From NCBI GenBank assembly GCA_963788055.1, contig CAWBFA010000002.1:434001-498000 (forward strand): 64,000 bases of DNA, in the 5' to 3' direction. Shown piece by piece: positions 40,847 through 48,628 of this stretch. Position numbers and translations under genes: made by a program. The notes beneath the pieces are model-generated. The model did not search any database. It was not told the DNA's origin and saw nothing but the letters and a program-made list of their open reading frames with translations. The stretch is from JACCTU01 sp963788055 (GTDB lineage: Bacteria > Actinomycetota > Thermoleophilia > Gaiellales > Gaiellaceae). The stretch's first letter is position 1, and every line of letters begins with the position of its first letter.

Positions 40847-41052
40847 TAGCTCTTCGTCCCTCCGGGGAAGAGGCGCTTCAGCTCACGCACGTCCGCAGGA
40901 GCGACCGGCTGGTCGCGCCGGAACGCCCGCCTACGCTTGGCGGACTTCTTCTCGAGATTGTGGCTCTGCATCGCCTTGCGGCGGAGCAGCTTGCCCGTCC
41001 CCGTGATCTTGAAGCGCTTCTTCGCGCTGCTGTGTGTCTTCTGCTTTGGCAT
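40846..41052 (-). CDS. rpmI: Ribosomal protein L35
   Basis: 68 aa: MPKQKTHSSAKKRFKITGTG, KLLRRKAMQSHNLEKKSAKR, then RRAFRRDQPVAPADVRELKR. Ribosome site GGAGAAAAG ahead of the ATG lies inside the infC reading frame. Confidence 0.96.
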   Translation of the reverse strand: MPKQKTHSSAKKRFKITGTGKLLRRKAMQSHNLEKKSAKRRRAFRRDQPVAPADVRELKRLFPGGTKS

Positions 41053-41617
41053 TGGGCTTTTCTCCTGCGGTCTTCGTGGGGGCCATCAGCATCGTCATGT
41101 TCCGTCCTTCGAGCAGTGGCGCCTGCTCGATCACTCCGACGTCCTTGATGTCCTCGGCGAGGCGCATCAGCAGGTCGCGGCCACGCTCGGGGTGCTGCTG
41201 CTCGCGCCCACGGAACATGATCGTGACTTTGACCTTGGCCCGCTGGTTGAGGAAGCGGACGACATGGCCCTTCTTCGTCTCGTAGTCGTGAATGCCGATC
41301 TTCGGCCTGAACTTGATCTCCTTGACGTTGACCTGGAGCTGGTGCTTGCGCGCGAGCTTGGCCTTCTGCTCCTGCTCGTACTTGTACTTGCTGTGATCCA
41401 TGACCCGCGCGACCGGCGGGTCGGCCTGAGCAGCGACCACGACGAGGTCGAGGTTCTTCCCCCAGGCGATCTCCAGCGCCTCCTTCGTGGGCTGGATCCC
41501 GAGCTGAGCCCCGTCCTCGTCGATCAGCCGAACCTGCGCCGACCGGATGTTCTCGTTGACGAGCTCGTTCCTCGCCGGCCTCGGCGGCTCCGGCGCAAAC
41601 CTGCGGCGGGGCCTCAC
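40931..41617 (-). CDS. infC: Translation initiation factor IF-3 with a C-terminal tail overlapping rpmI
   Basis: 228 aa from GTG 41617; usual length is ~180. N-domain LVNENIRSAQVRLIDEDGAQ, LGIQPTKEALEIAWGKNLDL; linker KYKYEQEQKAKLARKHQLQV; C-domain KEIKFRPKIGIHDYETKKGH, VTIMFRGREQQHPERGRDLL, LEGRNMTMLMAPTK. After this normal end the frame stays open for ~47 more codons (AGEKPNAKAEDTQQREEALQ ...), overlapping rpmI by 122 bases in a different frame. Keeps initiator tRNA selection accurate on the 30S subunit. A missed stop through an indel is the alternative. Confidence 0.92.
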   Translation of the reverse strand: MRPRRRFAPEPPRPARNELVNENIRSAQVRLIDEDGAQLGIQPTKEALEIAWGKNLDLVVVAAQADPPVARVMDHSKYKYEQEQKAKLARKHQLQVNVKEIKFRPKIGIHDYETKKGHVVRFLNQRAKVKVTIMFRGREQQHPERGRDLLMRLAEDIKDVGVIEQAPLLEGRNMTMLMAPTKTAGEKPNAKAEDTQQREEALQDHGDGQAAPPQGDAEPQSREEVRQA

Positions 41618-41659
41618 AGACAGTTCACCAAGCTCTTCCGGTCCTCCTTCTCAAATGGC

Positions 41660-41681
41660 AAAAGCCGCTGCACGCAGCGGC
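41660..41681 (-). terminator. Terminator/attenuator between thrS and infC
   Basis: GCCGCTG / CAGCGGC stem with loop CGTG, followed directly by TTTT on the minus strand. It is ~45 bases before the infC start and ~85 after thrS, so it could end thrS transcripts or attenuate the infC-rpmI-rplT leader. No T-box is seen. Confidence 0.7.
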
Positions 41682-41765
41682 CCGTTTCTCCCGAAATTCG
41701 TCTCGGTTGAACCCGTGCGGAGCTCTCGGCTCGCCGGGTGAGGAACGGGTCCGCTCCTGCTTTGG

Positions 41766-43658
41766 TCAGGGCTTCAGAGTAGCAAGCTCGTGGACAAGGT
41801 CTTCGAGGCCCGTCTGAAACTGCTCTCCGCCTCGGTCCCGGATCGACAGGGACTCGGACGACTCGCGGTCGCCGTAGACGATCACCTTGGCGACCTTCTC
41901 GACCTCGGCGTCCCGGATCCGCTTGCCCACCGTCTCGTCGCGATCGTCGACCTCGACTCGGAAGCCCGCCTGACGGAGCTCTTGCGCGACCTCCTCGGCG
42001 GCCGTACGGTGGTCCTCTCCGACCGGGATGATCCGGACCTGCACCGGGGCGAGCCAGAAAGGAAAGGCGCCGCCGTAGTGCTCGATCAGGATCCCGATGA
42101 AGCGCTCGAGCGAGCCGAGGAGCGCGCGGTGGATCACGACCGGCGAGTGCTCACGGTTGTCGGCGCCCATGTAGGTCAGGCCGAACTGCATCGGCATCTG
42201 GTAGTCGAGCTGGATCGTCCCCATCTGCCACGAGCGGCCGAGCACGTCCGTCATGTGCAGGTCGATCTTCGGGCCGTAGAACGTCCCCTCGCCGGGGCTG
42301 ACGACGTACTCCATCCCATGGCGCTTGAGCGCCGCCTCGAGCGCCGCCTCCGCGCGATCCCATTGCTCGTCGGTGCCGAGCCGCTTGTCCGGGCGCGTCG
42401 ACAGCTCTGCGCGGGGGGTCAGCCCGAACTGGTCGTAGAGGAAGGCGGCGAAGTCGATCATCCCGTCGATCTCGTCCTGGATCTGCTCTTCGGTGACGAA
42501 GACGTGCGCGTCGTCCTGGGTGATGTGGCGGACGCGCAGCAGCCCGTGCAGCGTCCCGCCCGGCTCGTTTCGGTGGAGCGTCGAGGACTCCGCGTAGCGG
42601 ATCGGAAGGTCGCGGTACGAGCGAAGCTCGGAGCCGAAGAGGAGCATGTGGCCCGGGCAGTTCATCGGCTTCAGCGCCAGCCGCTCCTCGCCGCCCGTGT
42701 CGACGAAGAACATGTTCTCCTTGTAATTGTCGTAGTGCCCGGAGGTTATGTAGGTCTCGATGTCGTAGAGGAGCGGCGTCTTGACCTCCGAGTAGCCCCG
42801 TTTCAGGTTTTCCTGCCGGCGCAAGTCCTCGAGCGCGTTCCAGATCACCATTCCCTTGGGATGCCAGAACGGCGAGCCCGGAGAGTGCTCGGAGAGGTGG
42901 TACAGGTCGAGCTCGCGTCCGAGCCGGCGGTGGTCCCGCTTGCGCGCCTCCTCGAGCCGTTCGAGGTAACGGTCGAGGTCCTCCTGCGAGTAGAAGGCGG
43001 TGCCGTAGATCCGCGTCAGCTGCTTGTTGCGCTCGTCCCCGCGCCAGTACGCGCCGGCGAGCCCGGTCAGCTTGAGCGCCTTGATCGGCTTGGAGTTCTG
43101 AAGGTGGGGTCCTCGGCAGAGGTCGGTGAAGTCGCCCTGGGTATAGAAGGTGATCGGACCGTCGGCCGTGTCGACCAGCTCCACCTTGTAGTTCTCACCC
43201 TGCTCAGCGAAGACGCGCTTGGCCTGCTCAGCGTCGACCTCCTCGCGCGTCCACTCGCGTCCCTCTTCCAGCTCGCGCGCGATCTCGGCCTCGATCTTCT
43301 CGAGATCCTCTTCGCGAATCGGCTCCGGGAACTCGAAGTCGTAGTAGAAGCCGTTCTCGATCGGCGGGCCGATCGCGATCTTCACGCCCGGGTAGAGACG
43401 TCGGACCGCCTCGGCGAGCAGATGCGCCGCCGAGTGGCGAAGCACGTACAGCGCATCCGGGTCCTCCGCGTCGCGGGTCGTGACGATCTGGATCTGCTGC
43501 CCGTCTTCGAGCGGTTGCCGCAGGTCCTGCACGCTGCCGTTCGAGCGCACCAGCACCGCCTGCTCGGCGAGCTTCGGACCGATCGCGCGCGCGGCGTCGA
43601 GCCCGGTCGAGCCTTCAGGGAGTTCGAGTTCGGTCGCGTCGGGTAGTACGACTTTCAT
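41766..43658 (-). CDS. thrS: Threonyl-tRNA synthetase
   Basis: 630 aa. TGS domain (1-60), editing domain with HSAAHLLAEAV (H-x3-H) and DLCRGPHLQ, class II core with zinc ligands in KPMNCPGHMLLFGSELRSYR, ESSTLHRNEPGGTLHGLLRV, RSWQMGTIQLDYQMPMQFGL and motif 3 SPVVIHRALLGSLERFIGIL, then the anticodon-binding domain (WLAPVQVRIIPVGEDHRTAA). ATG start with TACGTT 7 bases upstream: leaderless. Confidence 0.97.
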   Translation of the reverse strand: MKVVLPDATELELPEGSTGLDAARAIGPKLAEQAVLVRSNGSVQDLRQPLEDGQQIQIVTTRDAEDPDALYVLRHSAAHLLAEAVRRLYPGVKIAIGPPIENGFYYDFEFPEPIREEDLEKIEAEIARELEEGREWTREEVDAEQAKRVFAEQGENYKVELVDTADGPITFYTQGDFTDLCRGPHLQNSKPIKALKLTGLAGAYWRGDERNKQLTRIYGTAFYSQEDLDRYLERLEEARKRDHRRLGRELDLYHLSEHSPGSPFWHPKGMVIWNALEDLRRQENLKRGYSEVKTPLLYDIETYITSGHYDNYKENMFFVDTGGEERLALKPMNCPGHMLLFGSELRSYRDLPIRYAESSTLHRNEPGGTLHGLLRVRHITQDDAHVFVTEEQIQDEIDGMIDFAAFLYDQFGLTPRAELSTRPDKRLGTDEQWDRAEAALEAALKRHGMEYVVSPGEGTFYGPKIDLHMTDVLGRSWQMGTIQLDYQMPMQFGLTYMGADNREHSPVVIHRALLGSLERFIGILIEHYGGAFPFWLAPVQVRIIPVGEDHRTAAEEVAQELRQAGFRVEVDDRDETVGKRIRDAEVEKVAKVIVYGDRESSESLSIRDRGGEQFQTGLEDLVHELATLKP

Positions 43659-43782
43659 GAACGAGAACGTAGCGCAGCCGCCGCCTCGCGAAGACGACCG
43701 GAACGAGGAGGTCGACGACTCGCCCGCGCCGGATCCGACGACCGGCGAGTCGGACGGGGAAGACGCCCCGGGCGCCGACTAG
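43657..43782 (+). CDS. Short acidic reading frame, uncertain
   Basis: 41 aa, MNENVAQPPPREDDRNEEVD followed by DSPAPDPTTGESDGEDAPGA: strongly acidic and Pro-rich, like the tails of many small actinobacterial proteins. Its ATG overlaps the divergent thrS ATG (CATG), and there is no ribosome site. It may be real, or an artefact of the thrS promoter region. Confidence 0.25.
   Translation: MNENVAQPPPREDDRNEEVDDSPAPDPTTGESDGEDAPGAD
43666..43671 (-). promoter_or_regulatory. -10 box TACGTT before thrS
   Basis: TACGTT on the minus strand ends 7 bases before the ATG of thrS. Confidence 0.5.
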
Positions 43783-43845
43783 CGGCGCAGGACGCCAAGC
43801 ACGAGAACGCGCGGTCCCGCCACGAGCAACCACAGTGCGACGTCG

Positions 43846-44206
43846 TTACCAGCCCGCTCTCGCGACTCCCACGATCGCCAGCGGCACGAACTTCGCGGGC
43901 GTGCCGGGGACGAGCAGGAGCGCCGGATAGAGCACGAATAGCAGCGCAAACGCCACCAGCAGGACGACGAAGCCGGGCGCCCCGCGGGAGCGCGAGCACC
44001 GTTCGCCGTACCGAAATCCCGCCGACGACGACCGCCCGCCGCCGGCGGCTGTCGTCGAGGACCCCGAACACGGGTTCGAGCAGCGCGGACGAGTACGTCG
44101 GCACGCCGGCCACGCTGCCTCGCGCGCCGAAGACGAGCTCGTCGAGCAACTCGATGGCGAGCAACGCGATGATCGGAGCGCGAAGTCCGTGCAACGCGCG
44201 CGTCAC
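43846..44206 (-). pseudogene. Decayed MFS transporter
   Basis: Start HGLRAPIIALLAIELLDELV-FGAR is the first helix of an actinobacterial MFS family; soon after comes SALLEPVFGVLDDSRRRRAV, the helix 2-3 loop motif, and, one frame over, APGFVVLLVAFALLFVLYPA and FVPLAIVGVARAGW with a stop at 43846. The first and last parts of a ~400-residue transporter are thus joined in about 120 codons, with at least one frameshift. Large internal deletion plus frameshift indicates a true pseudogene. Confidence 0.6.
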
Positions 44207-44404
44207 GTCGAGCTCACTTCATGATGTGCAAACAAACGCGCATGTATGCACCGTCGTGTTACCCCGAATGAAGTGACATGCGTGCACGGACGCGCGCATT
44301 CGTGCATTGTCTGTCCGAACCGACTGTCATTGTCACTGTTTGCGACGATACGAACGCGGGCAAACGCACGTTGCAACAAACAACGAGCGAGGTGAAAAAA
44401 TACG
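44207..44404 (+). promoter_or_regulatory. AT-richer leader upstream of the CBS-domain gene
   Basis: Clearly lower GC than its surroundings, no gene. It carries several spaced TGCAC/GTGCA elements (around 44247, 44284 and 44309) and TTGTC hexamers, ending in GCGAGGTG before ATG 44405. Probably a regulated promoter region; no factor can be named. Confidence 0.4.
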
Positions 44405-44821
44405 ATGGGGAAAAGCATCCGTGACGCAATGACAGAGAATCCGCGCAAGGTCGACACGACGACGCCCGTCACCGAGGCAGCCAGATTGATGAAAACCGAA
44501 GATGTCGGTTCACTGCCTGTGATCGAGGGCGATCGCCTCGTCGGCATGGTGACGGATCGCGACATCGTCACCCGCGTCGTCGCAGAAGGAAAGGATGCTC
44601 AGGTGGCGACGGTCGGAGAGATCGCATCCAAGGATCTCGTGACCGTCGACCCACAGCAGAACCTCGACGAAGCGCTCAAGCTGATGGCACAGCATCAGGT
44701 GAGAAGGCTTCCCGTCGTGGAGGAAGACGACCGTCTGGTCGGAATCTTGGCACAGGCCGATGTTGCCCGAGTGGGCGAAGATTCGAAAACAGGCCAGTTG
44801 GTCGAACAGATATCTGACTAG
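44405..44821 (+). CDS. CBS-domain-pair protein
   Basis: 138 aa, two CBS motifs: SIRDAMTENPRKVDTTTPVT, EAARLMKTEDVGSLPVIEGD, RLVGMVTDRDIVTRVVAEGK and DLVTVDPQQNLDEALKLMAQ, HQVRRLPVVEEDDRLVGILA. Such free-standing pairs bind adenine nucleotides and act as energy sensors. GAGGTG ribosome site. Codon use is less GC-biased than in neighbours. Eleven bases before a histone-like gene. Confidence 0.9.
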   Translation: MGKSIRDAMTENPRKVDTTTPVTEAARLMKTEDVGSLPVIEGDRLVGMVTDRDIVTRVVAEGKDAQVATVGEIASKDLVTVDPQQNLDEALKLMAQHQVRRLPVVEEDDRLVGILAQADVARVGEDSKTGQLVEQISD

Positions 44822-44832
44822 GAGGAGATTGC

Positions 44833-45363
44833 ATGTTCGAAGACGAGATCGGTGTTGAGGAAGAGGACGAGATCGGCACCAGAAGTCGCGCCACCAGAAA
44901 GTCGAGCTCGACACGTCGTAAGGCGACCGGCACCCGCAAGAAGGCCGGGACCGCGCGCAAGCGCAAGACGAGCGCACGGAAGGCCGGCACGCGCAAGCGC
45001 AAGGCGACGAGCACTCGCAAGAAGAGCACGACGGCCCGGAAGCGCAAGACAACCGGCACGCGCCGGAAGAGCACCGCGGCCCGCAAGCGCAAGACGACAG
45101 GCGCCCGGAAGCGCAAGACGGCCGGCACGCGCAAGAAGAGCACGACGGCCCGCAAGCGCAAGACGACAGGCGCCCGGAAGCGCAAGACGGCCGGCACGCG
45201 CAAGAAGAGCACGACGGCGCGCAAGCGCAAGACGACAGGCGCCCGGAAGCGCAAGACCGCGACGCGCCGCAAGACCACGGGCACGCGCAAGCGCTCCACC
45301 GCGACGCGCCGCAAGACGACGGGCACGCGCAAGCGCAAGACCGCGACGCGCCGCAAGTCGTAA
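44833..45363 (+). CDS. Histone H1-like Lys/Arg-repeat protein
   Basis: 176 aa: a short acidic start (MFEDEIGVEEEDEIG) and then ~155 residues made almost only of K, R, T, A, G and S, in repeats such as TARKRKTTGARKRKTAGTRK. It resembles bacterial histone H1-like and AlgP/Hc1-type C-terminal tails that bind and condense DNA. Ribosome site AGGAGGAG. Co-oriented and close to the CBS gene, so possibly co-expressed. Confidence 0.82.
   Translation: MFEDEIGVEEEDEIGTRSRATRKSSSTRRKATGTRKKAGTARKRKTSARKAGTRKRKATSTRKKSTTARKRKTTGTRRKSTAARKRKTTGARKRKTAGTRKKSTTARKRKTTGARKRKTAGTRKKSTTARKRKTTGARKRKTATRRKTTGTRKRSTATRRKTTGTRKRKTATRRKS
45079..45270 (+). repeat. 69 bp tandem repeats in the histone-like gene
   Basis: Units begin at 45079, 45148 and 45217 (the third incomplete). 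Each encodes 23 residues (ARKRKTTGARKRKTAGTRKK + STT). Near-perfect at the DNA level, so recent expansion or gene conversion. Confidence 0.85.
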
Positions 45364-45387
45364 GGCCGCCCCACCCCATCGAGTGTG

Positions 45388-45417
45388 GGCCGGGCTCCTC
45401 GTTCGAGGCGCCCGGCC
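45388..45417. terminator. Bidirectional hairpin after the histone-like gene
   Basis: GGCCGGGC-CCTC / GAGG-GCCCGGCC with loop GTTC and a single internal mismatch, between convergent genes. Confidence 0.65.
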
Positions 45418-45451
45418 TACACAGTTCTCTTGAAGCTCGAGGTCGCCGGGA

Positions 45452-45952
45452 CTAGGCGACGCGCGACGCCGAGACCGGCGGCGTGAGCAGCGGCTGCGGC
45501 GCGGCGGGCTGCTCTTCGGGGGCAGCGGCCGGCTGTGGCTCGGGTGCCTGCGGCGCTGGTGTCTGCAGCTGCTGCTGCACGGCCGGAGGCTGCGGAACGG
45601 TCTGCGCCTGGCGCGGAGCCGGAGCCGGTGTCGGTGTCGCCATGCGGGTCACGACGGCCTCGGCGAGGATCGCGGTGTTCCGCTCGGACCGGAGCTGACA
45701 GAGCGCCGACTGGGCCTGAAGCCGGTAGCCGAACGAGCGTGTGTCGCCGATCACGTAGCCGATCGTGCCGCCGAGCATCCCGCCGAGCAGGAGCGTGGCG
45801 AAGCCGAGGTACGAGGGGATCGGCCAGGTCGCCCCGAGCGAGGTCAGCGGGACCGCGCCGAAGGCCGACCCGAGCGACGCTCCGATGACGACCGAGCCGA
45901 CGACGAACGAGGAGGCTTTGCGATAGAGCTTCTCCGCGAACTGCTCGATGAC
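45452..45952 (-). CDS. Two-helix membrane protein with Pro/Gln-rich tail; start unresolved
   Basis: The frame reads VIEQFAEKLYRKASSFVVGS, VVIGASLGSAFGAVPLTSLG, YLGFATLLLGGMLGGTIGYV, then a short helical part (SFGYRLQAQSALCQLRSERN) and ~60 residues of Pro, Gln and Ala. Two transmembrane helices are likely. There is no ATG, GTG or TTG upstream of ATG 45778 in this frame, yet the upstream segment is clearly coding, so the true start is rare, mis-sequenced, or behind an indel near 45952. Function unknown. Confidence 0.55.
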   Translation of the reverse strand, partial: VIEQFAEKLYRKASSFVVGSVVIGASLGSAFGAVPLTSLGATWPIPSYLGFATLLLGGMLGGTIGYVIGDTRSFGYRLQAQSALCQLRSERNTAILAEAVVTRMATPTPAPAPRQAQTVPQPPAVQQQLQTPAPQAPEPQPAAAPEEQPAAPQPLLTPPVSASRVA

Positions 45953-46003
45953 CTGGGTAGCTTGAGGGAGGGCCCCGTCCCCTCGGAGCGGCCTCTGTTG
46001 AGT

Positions 46004-46420
46004 TCAAGCCTCCGGATTCTGCTCGGGGAAGCGTGGCAGGCCGTCGTCCGGAAGCTCGTCCCAGGCCGCCGCCGAGGCCGCGTGCGAGCGGTACTGCGGT
46101 CGGATGCCCGGGTCGCCGTCGAGCGTGCCGAAGCGGATCGACACCTCCGGACCGTCCGGCCACGTGCCTCCGAACAGGCTCGAGCCGCACTCGGCGCAGA
46201 ACGCCTTGACCGCTCCTCCATCTCTTGGTCGGTAGACGCGGATCAGCTCCTCACCGCCGAGCAGGCGGAACTGTTCGCGCGGCACGCGCCCCTGCACGAG
46301 CGCGTTCGACCCGGAGTGCTTGCGGCAGCGCGAGCAGTGGCAATAGTTCGCGCGGCGAAACGGGAGCGTGACCTCGTAGCGGACGGCACCGCAGAGGCAG
46401 CTGCCGGTGACGGCGGTCAT
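46004..46420 (-). CDS. GFA/CENP-V-family protein
   Basis: 138 aa with the zinc signature GSCLCGAVRYEV (C-x-C), CHCSRCRKHSGS (C-x-C-x2-C) and FCAECGSSLF (C-x2-C). The family was named for glutathione-dependent formaldehyde activation, but most members are of unknown substrate. ATG overlaps the stop of the VOC gene (ATGA). Confidence 0.92.
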   Translation of the reverse strand: MTAVTGSCLCGAVRYEVTLPFRRANYCHCSRCRKHSGSNALVQGRVPREQFRLLGGEELIRVYRPRDGGAVKAFCAECGSSLFGGTWPDGPEVSIRFGTLDGDPGIRPQYRSHAASAAAWDELPDDGLPRFPEQNPEA

Positions 46421-47301
46421 GCGTGCGTGAGCGCCAGCGGGTTGCCGCTCGGGTCCCGGACCACCGGTGCACCGTCGACCTCTCCCACCGCACCGCCCGC
46501 CCGCTCGACGAGCGCGTCGCGTGCGTCCGAGCCGGGGAGCACGATCGTCGCGTGCCGCAGGGACGCGTAGCCGGCGGGTGCCTGCCCTGTGCCGGCGCTT
46601 TCCCAGGTGTTCGCGCCGAGATGGTGGTGATAGCCGCCCGCGCTAAGAAACGCCGCGTGTGCGCCGAGTTGCGCCATGAGGCTGAAGCCCAGCGCATCGC
46701 CGTAGAACGCGACGGTCGGCGCGATCTCGGCGACCCGTAGGTGCACGTGACCCATGACGGTGCCCGTGGGGAGCCCGTCGAACGAGACGCTCAACGTGTC
46801 GTCGAGCACCGAGACGAGGTCCTCTGTGTCGAGCGGCAGCGAGGTCATCCGCTGCCACACCTGCCCCTGCCAGAGCTCGCGCGGCCGGTCGGCGTAGATC
46901 TCGATCCCGTGGTGGTCGGGGTCGCGGAGGTAGAGCGCCTCGCTCACGAAGTGGTCGGACATGCCGACGAGGCGCACCTGGTCACGCGCGGCGTGCGCCA
47001 GCCAGCGAGCGAGATCGGCGCGGTCGGGGACGAGCAGGGCGAAGTGGTACAGGCCGGAGAATCCGTCCGCCGGCTTTGCTCCAGGTTCCTCCACGAGCAC
47101 GAGCAGGTCCTCCCCGCCCGCGCCAAGCGCCGCTCGGCCGGCCTCCCACTCGCGCACCCCGAGCCCGATCTCGCGTTCGTAGTAGTCGACCGAGCGGCCG
47201 AGGTCGGCGACCGTCAGATGGACCGGGCCGAGGCGCGTGTCCGCAGGGATCTCGTCGACGGCCTGAGCAGCGGCCGCGGACTCCTCGGGGTCGAGCGCCA
47301 T
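46417..47301 (-). CDS. Two-module VOC protein (catechol 2,3-dioxygenase-like)
   Basis: 294 aa. First module GPVHLTVADLGRSVDYYERE, FALLVPDRADLARWL, then LYLRDPDHHGIEIYADRPRE with the metal Glu; second module GHVHLRVAEIAPTVAFYGDA, GGYHHHLGANTW, VRDPSGNPLAL. This order is that of CatE-type extradiol dioxygenases, but metal His positions should be checked. Coupled to the GFA gene. A CATGCT box ends 6 bases before the ATG. Confidence 0.88.
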   Translation of the reverse strand: MALDPEESAAAAQAVDEIPADTRLGPVHLTVADLGRSVDYYEREIGLGVREWEAGRAALGAGGEDLLVLVEEPGAKPADGFSGLYHFALLVPDRADLARWLAHAARDQVRLVGMSDHFVSEALYLRDPDHHGIEIYADRPRELWQGQVWQRMTSLPLDTEDLVSVLDDTLSVSFDGLPTGTVMGHVHLRVAEIAPTVAFYGDALGFSLMAQLGAHAAFLSAGGYHHHLGANTWESAGTGQAPAGYASLRHATIVLPGSDARDALVERAGGAVGEVDGAPVVRDPSGNPLALTHA

Positions 47302-47307
47302 CTGTGG

Positions 47308-47313
47308 AGCATG
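47308..47313 (-). promoter_or_regulatory. -10-like CATGCT before the VOC gene
   Basis: Ends 6 bases before the ATG on the minus strand; weaker match to TANNNT (first base C). Confidence 0.35.
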
Positions 47314-47352
47314 CCCGAAGAGGTGCCCGATGCGTTTGGCGGCGGGAAGTCG

Positions 47353-47380
47353 TTCGGGGCGGTCGCGAGGCCGCCCCGAA
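47353..47380 (-). terminator. Hairpin after the collagen-like protein gene
   Basis: TTCGGGGCGG / CCGCCCCGAA, a 10 bp perfect stem with an 8-base loop, 15 bases past the stop. Confidence 0.6.
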
Positions 47381-47394
47381 TCGTTCCCCGGCGC

Positions 47395-47910
47395 CTACGA
47401 CGCCACGGTTGCGCAGACGACGACGACGTTCAGGCCCCAGTTGGCACCCGTCGCGACGACCTCGCGCGCTGAGGCCGTCCACGTCGTCGCGTTCGCGAGA
47501 TAGCTCGTCGTGACCGCGACCCCGGCGGTGTTCACGGGTGTCACCGCCACGCCTCCACCGATGGCGACCTTTCCGCTCGGACAAGCGGCGGTCAAGGTCC
47601 GCGTCGCGGTCGAGGCAGCTGCGCCTGTCGTGAAGACGTTCTGCAGCCCGCTGATCCCGGGCGGTCCCGCGGGTCCCGCCGAACCTGCGGGCCCTGCCGG
47701 CCCGGCGGGGATCTGCCCGGTCCGGAAGTCGGCCCGGAGCAGCGAGCCGTTCTTCACTTTCACGCTCGTCACGGCGTTGCTCTTCAGCTGCAGCGGTCCA
47801 ACCGAGTTACGGGGCAAGGCGTTCAACGCCGCCTCGCCGACGGGCGTCGAGCCCAGCACGGCGACGACGAGCGCTGCGATCGAAAGCACCAGCGGCCAGC
47901 GGTTCTTCAA
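47395..47910 (-). CDS. Exported protein with short collagen-like repeat
   Basis: 171 aa from TTG 47910, which has GGGGGAG seven bases upstream. Signal peptide (LKNRWPLVLSIAALVVAVLG ...), VGPLQLKSNAVTSVKVKNGS, a Gly-Pro-Ala run (IPAGPAGPAGSAGPAGPPGI) of about five G-x-y triplets, then a beta-rich C-terminal domain (LTAACPSGKVAIGGGVAVTP, VVVVCATVA) with two Cys that may form a disulfide. Secreted structural or adhesive protein of a type common in Thermoleophilia; role unknown. Confidence 0.75.
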   Translation of the reverse strand: MKNRWPLVLSIAALVVAVLGSTPVGEAALNALPRNSVGPLQLKSNAVTSVKVKNGSLLRADFRTGQIPAGPAGPAGSAGPAGPPGISGLQNVFTTGAAASTATRTLTAACPSGKVAIGGGVAVTPVNTAGVAVTTSYLANATTWTASAREVVATGANWGLNVVVVCATVAS

Positions 47911-48049
47911 GGTCTCCCCCTCTCCGAGTTCGCCCGGGAAGCGTATTGACCATGCCGGTCGGCCCACGACGCCCACCGGAAAGACCGCAGTTTCCAGGGC
48001 CTCTTCAGGAGAGCGCAAGACGGTTCTCCGATTGGAGTCCTGTTCTGAC

Positions 48050-48226
48050 GTGAAGGACGACGACCGCGAGGAATACCCGGAGAAGCCGCCGGGGCAGTTC
48101 ATGGAGAAGGCCCACGAAGCCGACACGAAGCGCTTCGTCGAGCAGGCCCGGAAGCTCGCGCGCCGCCGCGCCGGGGAGCTCCCGGCCTGGGACGACGACG
48201 AAAGCGGCCGGCGCCCGGCGAGGTGA
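48050..48226 (+). CDS. Small charged protein, unknown function
   Basis: 58 aa from GTG 48050: VKDDDREEYPEKPPGQFMEK, AHEADTKRFVEQARKLARRR. Hydrophilic, helical, no domain recognised. GGAG lies 12 bases upstream. Plausible because of its composition and clean stop before the next pair of small genes. Confidence 0.5.
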   Translation: MKDDDREEYPEKPPGQFMEKAHEADTKRFVEQARKLARRRAGELPAWDDDESGRRPAR

Positions 48227-48228
48227 GG

Positions 48229-48324
48229 CTACGGAAGCGCTTCGGTGATGCGGCGGACTGCGAAGACGACGAACGACAGAACGCCGATCAGAACCGCGAT
48301 GCCGGCCCACCGCGCGCGCGTCAA
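48229..48324 (-). CDS. Very small membrane protein candidate
   Basis: 31 aa from TTG 48324: LTRARWAGIAVLIGVLSFVV then FAVRRITEALP. Arg-flanked single transmembrane helix, the form of real short membrane proteins. No ribosome site is evident and the start is uncertain. Confidence 0.35.
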   Translation of the reverse strand: MTRARWAGIAVLIGVLSFVVFAVRRITEALP

Positions 48325-48352
48325 GTCGTGGTCAGGCCGACTTCGCCGAATG

Positions 48353-48541
48353 TCACGGGAGGGCGTCACCGCTGTCCGGCTTGAGCCCGACGAAGCCTGC
48401 GGTACTGGTTCCCACGACTTGAATGGGCCGCGGCCCCGAGGACACGTCGGGGAGGTAACTGCGCCGCCGTCGGCGTCGTTTGACGGCCATCACGACCACG
48501 AGCCCGCCGACGCCGACCATCACCAACGTGGTCGTCCTCAT
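48353..48541 (-). CDS. Small single-pass membrane protein
   Basis: 62 aa: MRTTTLVMVGVGGLVVVMAV, then KRRRRRRSYLPDV and a neutral tail. One helix with a strong positive stop, so N-out/C-in topology. GGACGG precedes the ATG. Unknown function. Confidence 0.5.
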   Translation of the reverse strand: MRTTTLVMVGVGGLVVVMAVKRRRRRRSYLPDVSSGPRPIQVVGTSTAGFVGLKPDSGDALP

Positions 48542-48628
48542 CCGTCCAGCCACGAATGTGGAGTCTAGTGCCGGACCGGCCGAACGATGGGCGCGCGATC
48601 GTCGTTGCCTCGTACGGTTCGGTTGGTC

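Noticed and set aside
41618..41765. T-box or L20-type riboswitch before infC/thrS/pheS
   Set aside because: No T-box sequence (AGGGTGGNACCGCG-like) or specifier loop is present. Only a simple terminator hairpin with TTTT is seen, and thrS and pheS appear leaderless.
45079..45270. Regular 69 bp repeats as a possible CRISPR array
   Set aside because: Units are contiguous without unique spacers and encode an in-frame Lys/Arg repeat. No cas genes are nearby. The 54 bp repeats at 832 were rejected likewise.
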